Source: CAIQPO01 sp964648275 (GTDB taxonomy: Bacteria > Patescibacteriota > Microgenomatia > UBA1400 > MFAQ01). From it: DNA of 38,644 bases. Where the stretch lies: positions 1 through 38,644 of the forward strand of contig CAZYOB010000008.1 of NCBI GenBank assembly GCA_964648275.1, written 5' to 3'. Positions 32,770 to 38,644 of the stretch are shown piece by piece. Within the stretch, counting starts at the first letter, position 1. Each line of letters starts with the position of its first letter. Below the pieces are notes generated by a model, which made no database searches, had not been told where the DNA came from, and saw only the letters and a program-made list of their open reading frames with translations. The position numbers and the translations under genes are program-made.

Positions 32770-33671
32770 ACAACGTCGTAATTGGTTTTGATTGCGGAGC
32801 GACTCACACTAGAGTGGCTGTGTGGAAGGGTGAAGTAATCGTTTTGCAGAAAGACGATATTCCCGGAATTAACTTAGATGTAACAAGTAAATCAGTGGCA
32901 ACGGATTTGATGATTCCTATTGTCAGGGTGTTATCTAAATTCCAAGACGCGGCATGGGTAGTAGGAATGGCGGGGTTGGATAATGAAGATGAGGTCAAAG
33001 AAGCCGAGGAGTGGATGAGAAGGATTTTGACAGCAAGCGGGGTTAAATACTCATCGTTAAAGATGGTTTCAGATGTCGATTTGGTTTTGTGGTCAGGATC
33101 CCCCGAGGGAGTTGGTATAGCACTGATTGCCGGTACGGGGTCTAATTGTGTGGGCAGAAACAGAAGTGGAAAGCAAGTTAAGTCTGGAGGAATGTCGCAT
33201 TTAATGTCGGATGAGGGTAGCGGATTCGCATTAGGCTGGAGGTGTTTGCATCTAGTAACAAAAATGAGCGATGGCAGAGCAGTGACGACAAAACTATTGA
33301 AGGATGTACTGGGTCTTTATAAAAAACGGGATGTGGTGGGCCTTAAGAATTGGCTGGTAGAGTCAGAAAATATGAAGATGGAGGTATCAAGGGCGGCGAT
33401 TCCTTTCCTGATGGCTGCCGAAAGAGGTGAGAGAATGGCAGATGAGGGAGTGCAGGTGGAAGTGGCTGAGTTGGTTCAGATGATCACCTCAGTGAACAGA
33501 AGACTCTCTCCCATACACCACCTCCCGGTTTATCTGGCGGGGAGCTTATTCAGAGATGAATACTTTTTAAAAAGTTTCAAGAATAAACTGAAAGCAACTT
33601 TTTATGACCAACAGTCAATTTTGGTAACCCCGTTGCTAGGAGCCCTGAACATTGCTAGGCAAATCGATTGA
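32766..33671 (+). CDS. BadF/BadG-type sugar kinase (N-acetylglucosamine kinase-like)
   Basis: A 301-aa ASKHA-fold protein. The phosphate-1 motif is VIGFDCGATHTRVAVW, the phosphate-2 region is VGIALIAGTGSNCVGRN, and SGGMSHLMSDEGSGFALGWR is the conserved patch of eukaryotic-type GlcNAc kinases. It overlaps the GH15 gene by 4 bp, so it may phosphorylate the hexose that GH15 releases. Glucose, glucosamine or GlcNAc are all possible. There is no oxidoreductase-type BadF partner nearby. Confidence 0.82.
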   Translation: MNNVVIGFDCGATHTRVAVWKGEVIVLQKDDIPGINLDVTSKSVATDLMIPIVRVLSKFQDAAWVVGMAGLDNEDEVKEAEEWMRRILTASGVKYSSLKMVSDVDLVLWSGSPEGVGIALIAGTGSNCVGRNRSGKQVKSGGMSHLMSDEGSGFALGWRCLHLVTKMSDGRAVTTKLLKDVLGLYKKRDVVGLKNWLVESENMKMEVSRAAIPFLMAAERGERMADEGVQVEVAELVQMITSVNRRLSPIHHLPVYLAGSLFRDEYFLKSFKNKLKATFYDQQSILVTPLLGALNIARQID

Positions 33672-33679
33672 GGTAGAAT
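33652..33679 (+). promoter_or_regulatory. Putative promoter of the acyltransferase gene
   Basis: TTGCTA (33652-33657), 16-bp spacer, TAGAAT (33674-33679), 8 nt before the ATG at 33688. It overlaps the end of the kinase gene and again implies a leaderless mRNA. Confidence 0.5.
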
Positions 33680-33687
33680 AGCTTCTG

Positions 33688-34431
33688 ATGGATATGGAAC
33701 ACATTAGAAGAAGCTTGGAGTTGGGTATACTTCCGGAACTTGCATACAGAATCAGATTTAGTGAGAAAGATGCGGAGAGAATCGAAACGATCAGTGCTTT
33801 TTTAAAGGAAAGAACGGATTATAGTTTTATTATCTACTTTAATCATATTTCTTATAATGATCCCCTTTTGGCCGCTCATCTGCTGGAGAAGATTGACAAG
33901 AGCCATTCAAGATATTTAATTGCTCCGGCTTCATATTCGCACACTGAACCTGGCAACAAATTCAGTAAATTTTTTATGAAGATGACCAATGAGGCTCAAA
34001 GATGCGGGATAGAGATCATCAGGGTGATCCAGACGTATCAGGTCGATAATCCCGAGTATGGATATACTATCGAGCAAGCACAAAGAACATACAAAAATTG
34101 GATGAGGCGACTAAAAGATCTGCATGGTGAAGGAAGATCTGTCGGAGTGATCATTAGTCCCGAAGGACATAGGAGCGAGGATGGGGTTTTGGGTGAAGCA
34201 GAGAAAGGGATGGTGGCATCAGGAAGACTGGTAGCCCCGGTTCTTTTTATTCCGGTGGGTATTTTTTACGAAGGAGAATATCAGAGAAGTAAATTTAATA
34301 TCGGAAAGACGGTCAGACTCTCGATTGGCGAGGTGTTTGCTCAGGAGAGCGTAAAGGAAGGTCCCGAACTAAATCTGTTGATGCATAATTTGGCGATGAC
34401 CTTGCCTGAAGAAATGAGGGGTTGTTGGTAG
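33688..34431 (+). CDS. PlsC-like lysophospholipid acyltransferase-fold protein
   Basis: A 247-aa protein with the two LPLAT hallmarks: HX4D in IYFNHISYNDPLLAAHLL, where His and Asp form the catalytic pair, and ISPEGHRSEDG, the PEG-x-R/S glycerol-phosphate-binding motif. Hydrophobic stretches are weak (VAPVLFIPVGIFY near residue 190). It may acylate a lipid or glycolipid in the membrane, perhaps one made by nearby glycosyltransferases; that link is inference. Many CPR genomes lack full lipid synthesis, so acquired lipids may be remodelled. Confidence 0.75.
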   Translation: MDMEHIRRSLELGILPELAYRIRFSEKDAERIETISAFLKERTDYSFIIYFNHISYNDPLLAAHLLEKIDKSHSRYLIAPASYSHTEPGNKFSKFFMKMTNEAQRCGIEIIRVIQTYQVDNPEYGYTIEQAQRTYKNWMRRLKDLHGEGRSVGVIISPEGHRSEDGVLGEAEKGMVASGRLVAPVLFIPVGIFYEGEYQRSKFNIGKTVRLSIGEVFAQESVKEGPELNLLMHNLAMTLPEEMRGCW

Positions 34432-34449
34432 AAGGAATCGTGTGTATGG

Positions 34450-34455
34450 TAATCT
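34450..34455 (+). promoter_or_regulatory. Putative extended -10 of dipZ
   Basis: TGGTAATCT, an extended -10 with hexamer TAATCT, ends 9 nt before the ATG at 34465. No clear -35. Confidence 0.3.
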
Positions 34456-34464
34456 AAATTACAG

Positions 34465-36156
34465 ATGATATTGCTTATCGCTTTGGCTTATGTAGCGGGT
34501 GTAGTGACAATACTATCTCCTTGCATTCTGTCCGTGCTACCGATAGTACTGGCCGGAAGTGTCAGCGGAGGAAAGAAGAAGCCTTTGGGGGTGATAGTAG
34601 GTTTTATCGGTAGTTTTACCTTTTTCACTTTAACGCTGACCCTTATTACAAGAGCTTTGGGTGTTCCCGCAGAGTGGTTACGATGGGTTGCTGCATTAGT
34701 AATGATCATGTTTGGGTTGACGATGGTAATTCCTTCGATGAAGATGCTCTTTGAAAGATTGATGCGAGTATCGGGAAATGTAGGACAATCTCCGATAGAG
34801 GAGGGGTTTAAACCAGGGTTGCTGTTGGGAACCAGTTTGGGATTGGTATGGACACCTTGTGTTGGTCCAATATTGGCGACGGTTTTGTCACTGTCTCTTG
34901 TCGGTCAAGTCGGTATTGGCTCGTTTCTGGTAATGCTCGCCTATTCCATTGGAACTGCTATTCCAATGTTTGCGATCATGTACGGCGGAAGACAGTTGTT
35001 GGATAGACAAGCCTGGTTAAAGAATAATTTAGAGAGGATCGAAAGGGGCTTTGGGGTGATAGTGGTGATAGCCGGTCTTGCTATTCTGTTGAGCTTTGAC
35101 AGATCATTGCAGATTTGGGCCTTAAAAGTATTCCCTGGATGGGGTGCGGGACTGACCAGTTTTGAAATCAGTCCTTTAGTTGAAGAAAATTTGGGAAGGC
35201 TGAGAGATGTGACCGTAGATGTTGAGTTTGGACGTCCTAGTTTTGAATTTCAGGCGGATATGATGGCTAAAGCGCCAGACTTTATTGGAGGAGGTCCCTG
35301 GATAAACTCAGAGCCGTTATCGTTATCGACTAACCTCAGGGGAAAGGTGGTTATGGTCGATTTTTGGACGTATTCATGTATTAATTGCATTAGGACGATT
35401 CCCTATTTGCGATCTTGGTATGAAAAGTACAAAGAACAGGGTTTTGTTTTGGTTGGAGTTCATTCTCCGGAGTTCGAATTTGAGAAGGATGGTGATAATG
35501 TTCGGAGAGCTATGATTGACCTGGGTGTTCCCTACCCTGTTGTACAGGATAATGGGTTTGATATCTGGAATGCCTACAATAATCATTACTGGCCGGCGCA
35601 TTACTTGATAAACAAGGAGGGAAAGATCATCTATACGCATTTTGGTGAGGGTAAATATGCCGAGACAGAAAGGGAGATCGTAAAAGCACTGGGAACCAAT
35701 GCCGTGGTAATGGAGGAACCAGAAGTTCCAATAAGAATTGGTCAAACACCTGAGATCTATCTGGGGTATATCAGAGCCAGGGATTATGAGCAGAGGTTAA
35801 GGGAAAACGCTGTTTTTTCCTACAATTTTGTTTCCTCGCCAGATCAGGATAAGATCGCCTTGGGTGGAGCCTGGGAGTCTAAGGACGAATATATCGAATC
35901 GGCAGAGAATGGGGCGTTTGTGGAGCTTAGCTTTAGGGCTAACAAGGTGTATTTGGTGATGTCAAAAGCAGTGGGGGTTAGCCAACCTTTGGGTCTTAAG
36001 GTGAATGTCGATGGAGTCGAGACAGGGTCTATCTCGATCGATGCATCTGACAAATACGATATCGTTGATTTGGGAGCCACTTTCGATAGGCATGTTTTAA
36101 GATTGACGGCCGACAAGGGGTTAAGGATGTTCGCATTCACTTTCGGGACCGAATAG
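34465..36156 (+). CDS. dipZ: DipZ-type fusion: CcdA-like membrane domain plus TlpA-like thioredoxin
   Basis: Thiol-disulfide transporter, 563 aa. The N-terminal CcdA/DsbD-beta domain (about 1-215, six or so spans) has the paired cysteines Cys20 in LSPCILSVLP and Cys132 in WTPCVGPIL. An extracytoplasmic thioredoxin domain (about 275-415) contains WTYSCINCIRTIP with Cys305 and Cys308. A beta-sandwich domain (about 430-563) completes the architecture known from mycobacterial DipZ. Electrons would pass from cytoplasmic thioredoxin through CcdA to the outer thioredoxin. Possible clients include the Cys-containing pilins of this window. Confidence 0.88.
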   Translation: MILLIALAYVAGVVTILSPCILSVLPIVLAGSVSGGKKKPLGVIVGFIGSFTFFTLTLTLITRALGVPAEWLRWVAALVMIMFGLTMVIPSMKMLFERLMRVSGNVGQSPIEEGFKPGLLLGTSLGLVWTPCVGPILATVLSLSLVGQVGIGSFLVMLAYSIGTAIPMFAIMYGGRQLLDRQAWLKNNLERIERGFGVIVVIAGLAILLSFDRSLQIWALKVFPGWGAGLTSFEISPLVEENLGRLRDVTVDVEFGRPSFEFQADMMAKAPDFIGGGPWINSEPLSLSTNLRGKVVMVDFWTYSCINCIRTIPYLRSWYEKYKEQGFVLVGVHSPEFEFEKDGDNVRRAMIDLGVPYPVVQDNGFDIWNAYNNHYWPAHYLINKEGKIIYTHFGEGKYAETEREIVKALGTNAVVMEEPEVPIRIGQTPEIYLGYIRARDYEQRLRENAVFSYNFVSSPDQDKIALGGAWESKDEYIESAENGAFVELSFRANKVYLVMSKAVGVSQPLGLKVNVDGVETGSISIDASDKYDIVDLGATFDRHVLRLTADKGLRMFAFTFGTE

Positions 36157-36275
36157 GCACAAAAAATGCCAGCTGACCTTACAAAATGTGGTCATTTGCT
36201 ACCATTCAATAATGGATAAACTTACAGACCAGATGATTAAATCATGGTATTGCATTTAAATCCAACACGACGTGG

Positions 36276-36281
36276 TATAAT
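36276..36281 (+). promoter_or_regulatory. Extended -10 promoter of the CxxC protein gene
   Basis: Consensus TATAAT preceded by TGG (extended -10) ends 7 nt before the ATG at 36289. The transcript would begin at or next to the start codon. Confidence 0.55.
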
Positions 36282-36288
36282 ATAGGAT

Positions 36289-36960
36289 ATGACATTTTCT
36301 AACCGAGGCGGCTATGGAGGAAATCGTGGCCAAAATTTTAGGGCAAGTTTTAATAGTAGAGGTTCTGAGAGACCGGCAATGTTTGACGCTGTATGTGCCA
36401 AATGTGGTGCCGACTGTCAGGTGCCTTTCAGGCCAAATGGCAGAAAGGAAGTTTTCTGCAGTAAGTGTTTTGAGACTAACGGTGGAGAGTCCAGAAGCTC
36501 CGGTGACTTTAGAGATTCCAGACCTTCAAGACCGTCGAGCAGGTTCGAAAGAAGAGATAATGTAGACACATATTTTGCCGACAAGCAAATGTTCAGTGCT
36601 GTTTGTGACGAATGTGGTGAGAACTGTAAGGTCCCATTCCAGCCCAGAAATGGCAACCCTGTCCTTTGTAGTAACTGCTTTGCTAATAAAAAAGAGGGTG
36701 GTTCAAGATCAAGCTCCAGTTCATTCCCCAGACCTTCAAGAGACAATAGCGTGGATCTTGAGGTGATTAATGCCAAATTGGATAAGCTCATCAAGTTACT
36801 TACTCCTCCGGAGGAACCTAAAGCGAAAGTTGTGGATTCTGATGAGGCCATTAAAGTAGAAACCAACAAGGTTCTTGAGGTAATCCAGGCCAGCATTGAG
36901 AAGAAAGCCGCTAAGAAAGCCCCCAAAAAGTCCGTGAAGAAAACTACCAAATCAGCCTAA
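36289..36960 (+). CDS. Protein with two CxxC-x17-CxxC zinc-binding domains
   Basis: A 223-aa protein of unknown function. A Gly/Arg/Ser-rich start is followed by two copies of one zinc module: FDAVCAKCGADCQVPFRP ending CSKCF, and FSAVCDECGENCKVPFQP ending CSNCF. In each, exactly 17 residues separate the CxxC pairs, with a shared CxVPFxP core. Ser/Arg-rich linkers separate them. A predicted helix (LEVINAKLDKLIKLL) and a Lys/Ala-rich tail (KKAAKKAPKKSVKKTTK) end the protein. The basic tail suggests nucleic-acid binding, which is inference. Such modules are frequent in Patescibacteria. Confidence 0.8.
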   Translation: MTFSNRGGYGGNRGQNFRASFNSRGSERPAMFDAVCAKCGADCQVPFRPNGRKEVFCSKCFETNGGESRSSGDFRDSRPSRPSSRFERRDNVDTYFADKQMFSAVCDECGENCKVPFQPRNGNPVLCSNCFANKKEGGSRSSSSSFPRPSRDNSVDLEVINAKLDKLIKLLTPPEEPKAKVVDSDEAIKVETNKVLEVIQASIEKKAAKKAPKKSVKKTTKSA

Positions 36961-37294
36961 GTTTCGCTAGTGCAGCTTTGGCTTCCCTTGGCATAGTTTT
37001 TCGGCGTCCCATCCAGGCCAACCTCCAGATAGTATTTGAGTAACGAAAATTCCGAACTCCAGGTGTGATAGTTTGTGGGTAACTCCCTCAGTAGTACTAC
37101 ATGGTTACCACCAAAGAAAAAACTAAAGTCCTTAACAAATACCCATATTAAGTATTTCGAGTTACGAACTAATGTTGCAGAATGTCATAACTCTGCTCAA
37201 TTCAGCGTGTTTAGCGCTTTGGTGGGTAAAATACCTTCAAAATACTAATAACCTATAAATACAATTTAATCAATATTATAGTATAATGCATATA
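36961..37294. other. Gene-free region rich in long-range inverted repeats
   Basis: I find no convincing gene here on either strand. It holds several complementary segments: GTGGGTAAC (37075-37083 area) with GTTACCAC (37104-37111); TTACCACCAAAG (37105-37116) with CTTTGGTGGGTAA (about 37216-37228); and GAGTTA (37159-37164) with TAACTC (37188-37193), nested inside the second pair. The minus strand has an open stretch of about 75 codons without a start codon. A structured RNA or a decayed gene are both possible. Confidence 0.4.
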
Positions 37295-37322
37295 TTGACA
37301 ATTGGGCGTGATTTCATATAAG
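37295..37322 (+). promoter_or_regulatory. Promoter of the GT4 gene
   Basis: Perfect -35 TTGACA (37295-37300), 16-bp spacer, TATAAG (37317-37322). The expected leader is about 33 nt and has no Shine-Dalgarno. Confidence 0.65.
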
Positions 37323-37361
37323 ATTTAGATAGATACGACCGTTTGTCTTCAATCTTATAAC

Positions 37362-38531
37362 ATGAAAATCGCATATATTCACAAAGAAACCAAACAAAAT
37401 ACAGGTGCCGGCCAGATCAATAGTCTTATCATAAGTAAATTGAGAGGTGTTGGCGTATCCGTAAAGGGCTTCTTTCCCAGACTGTCACTAAATGATCCCC
37501 CACTGTTGCTTAAGGGATTGAGTAATATTCTGTTTTTTTACACCCTCCTCGAGCATAGAAGAAGGATCTTGAGTTATGACATCATCCAGGGAACGACCTA
37601 CACTCCCTTGGCGTTTCTATTGTTTAAAACCCCCGTCGTCAGTCATTTTGGCTCAACATCGTTTGGATTTTTGGAGTCGACTCCTTTAGCGAAAGATCTC
37701 GGGCCAAAACTAAGAAAAATTTGGATCGACCTTAAGAAGAATGGTGTTCTTCGAGAGCTCAATCTAAAAACCAGGAGACCAATTAGGGATATCGCAGAAA
37801 TTGAGATTTATGTGGCAAAAAGAGTCAATACTGTTGTAGCGACTTCAGAAAAAGTGAAAAATGAATTAGTTCTGCGCGGTGTTGATCCGGAGAAAGTCGT
37901 AGTTATCCACAATGCAATTGAAGACTATTGGTTTGAGGATGAAGTAGAAATGACCGATGAGCCAAAGTTGGTTTTTTTGGGACGGATGGGAGAAGACGCC
38001 TTTACCCTTAAACTAAAGGGGTTGGACAGGTTGGTGGATATTTATAAAAGTTTTCCGGAGTTACAAAAGTTGGCTGTGGTGATGACCAGAAGTAAGAAAT
38101 TGACGGGTTGGTTGATGAAAAGTATCAAAAATTTGAAGCTGGCGGCCAATTATCCGAAGGAGCAGATAAGGTCTTTACTAAGAGCGAATGGAGGTAGTAT
38201 TCTGCTGCTGACATCAAGATATGAAGGATTTTCCCTAAGCCTTATCGAGGGGATGTCGCAAGGGATGATCCCGATAGCATATTCGGTAGGGGTTGTCCCT
38301 GAAGTGATCAGGGATGGAGAAAACGGTTTTATAGTGGAGAATCAGGATGAGGCAAAAAGGAAGATTAAACTCATTCTAAGCGACAATGACTTGAGGCTAA
38401 AAATGGCGAGGCAGTGCATTAAAGATTCCCAGAACTTCAGGTCGGATATTATGGTAAGGAAACTGTTTGCTTTGTATAAGAATATTTTGGATAATCATAA
38501 AGTTAAGTCGAAGAGAAGAAATTTTAAATAA
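37362..38531 (+). CDS. Glycosyltransferase family 4 protein
   Basis: A 389-aa GT-B enzyme. The N-terminal domain is acceptor-binding (ETKQNTGAGQINSLIIS). The linker has VNTVVATSEKVKNELVLRGV with VVVIHNAIED, the classical transition into the donor domain. The donor-site E-x7-E is YEGFSLSLIEGMSQGMIPIA and is followed by GVVPEVIRDGENGFIV. The last residues are strongly basic (KVKSKRRNFK). It stands alone behind its own promoter, so the product (surface polysaccharide, glycolipid or glycoprotein) cannot be read from context. Confidence 0.88.
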   Translation: MKIAYIHKETKQNTGAGQINSLIISKLRGVGVSVKGFFPRLSLNDPPLLLKGLSNILFFYTLLEHRRRILSYDIIQGTTYTPLAFLLFKTPVVSHFGSTSFGFLESTPLAKDLGPKLRKIWIDLKKNGVLRELNLKTRRPIRDIAEIEIYVAKRVNTVVATSEKVKNELVLRGVDPEKVVVIHNAIEDYWFEDEVEMTDEPKLVFLGRMGEDAFTLKLKGLDRLVDIYKSFPELQKLAVVMTRSKKLTGWLMKSIKNLKLAANYPKEQIRSLLRANGGSILLLTSRYEGFSLSLIEGMSQGMIPIAYSVGVVPEVIRDGENGFIVENQDEAKRKIKLILSDNDLRLKMARQCIKDSQNFRSDIMVRKLFALYKNILDNHKVKSKRRNFK

Positions 38532-38553
38532 AAAGCACCCCTTTCGGGGTGCT
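38529..38553 (-). terminator. Terminator for the minus-strand gene at the right edge
   Basis: Arms AGCACCCC and GGGGTGCT (8 bp) with a 4-nt loop, followed on the minus strand by TTTTTATTTA. It has no T tract on the plus side, though it may also halt the convergent GT4 transcript. Confidence 0.8.
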
Positions 38554-38562
38554 GTCGAGCAC

Positions 38563-38644
38563 TTATGTTATTGTAACTTTGGATTTCAAGAAGTAGGGAT
38601 CGCAGCGATCGTAGTCGTTGTATCCTGAGATCCAAAATTCAACT
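38563..38644 (-). CDS. C-terminal fragment of an unidentified gene cut by the window edge
   Basis: A minus-strand frame enters from the right edge and ends with TAA at 38563, 10 bp before a correctly oriented terminator. The visible 26 residues end DRCDPYFLKSKVTIT; an aromatic and Asp-rich stretch (FWISGYNDYDRCDPYF) precedes them. The composition looks like real coding sequence, but too little is visible to name the protein. Confidence 0.6.
   Translation of the reverse strand, partial: VEFWISGYNDYDRCDPYFLKSKVTIT

Noticed and set aside
36417..36950. A 177-codon open frame antisense to the CxxC protein gene
   Set aside because: Its leucine/serine-rich translation mirrors the Glu/Arg/Lys codons of the real gene, and no promoter or known domain is visible.
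37172..37258. A 28-codon plus-strand ORF (MLQNVITLLNSACLALWWVK...)
   Set aside because: No ribosome-binding site or promoter at useful distance, odd composition, and it lies across the inverted-repeat segments.
36961..37361. RNase P RNA or tmRNA in the long intergenic gap
   Set aside because: Neither strand shows the conserved RNase P GAAAGTCC-type cores or the tRNA-like ends and tag frame of tmRNA.
1..38644. Recoded TGA (Gracilibacteria/SR1 genetic code)
   Set aside because: Several full-length genes end with TGA at the expected place, and no conserved protein needs in-frame TGA read through.
1..38644. CRISPR array or prophage
   Set aside because: I saw no series of direct repeats with regular spacers and no phage structural, integrase or terminase genes.

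Overview
The window reads as a chromosomal piece of a Candidate Phyla Radiation (Patescibacteria) genome, possibly of the Microgenomates/Katanobacteria side. Grounds: a monoderm-style type IV pilus locus without secretin genes, very compact genes, a trigger factor with no PPIase domain, a DUF5660-like protein, a CxxC-x17-CxxC protein, and weak or absent Shine-Dalgarno sequences. TGA acts as an ordinary stop throughout, so this is not a code-25 lineage. The lineage is inferred from gene content only.

Layout. (1) 39-12124, plus strand: a type IV pilus locus with pilB, pilT, pilC, a well-separated prepilin followed by a terminator, pilD, eight tightly packed prepilin-like genes, and pilM-pilN-pilO. 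(2) 12181-16241, minus strand: an RNA/translation operon (rpmF-nusB-rnc-rpsP-khpA) and recG, the latter preceded by a 33-codon membrane micro-ORF. (3) 16304-18859, plus: a class A penicillin-binding protein. (4) 18843-23024, minus: the classical infC-rpmI-rplT-pheS-pheT order. (5) 23104-23766, plus: ung. (6) 23771-27030, minus: a free-standing structured small RNA, tRNA-Val, a tig/DUF5660-like operon, tRNA-Leu, a secreted lysozyme-like protein, and tRNA-Lys and tRNA-Arg with an HNH endonuclease gene wedged between them. (7) 27092-34431, plus: two glycosyltransferases, a GH57 enzyme, a GH15 glucoamylase-like enzyme and a BadF-type sugar kinase (an alpha-glucan cassette), then a PlsC-like acyltransferase. 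(8) 34465-38531, plus: a DipZ-type thiol-disulfide membrane protein, a duplicated CxxC-x17-CxxC zinc protein, about 330 bp of unexplained inverted-repeat-rich sequence, and another GT4 glycosyltransferase. The right edge cuts a minus-strand gene.

Together the genes cover surface appendages (pili, wall synthesis and hydrolysis, glycosyl transfer, envelope thiol chemistry), core translation, and a small carbohydrate storage/turnover module. Two observations stand out. One is the roughly 110-nt RNA at 23771-23881, which has a consensus promoter, a predicted three-way-junction fold and its own terminator, and which I could not match to a known family. The other is the repeated placement of a -10 hexamer 6-9 nt upstream of start codons, which suggests widespread leaderless transcripts.
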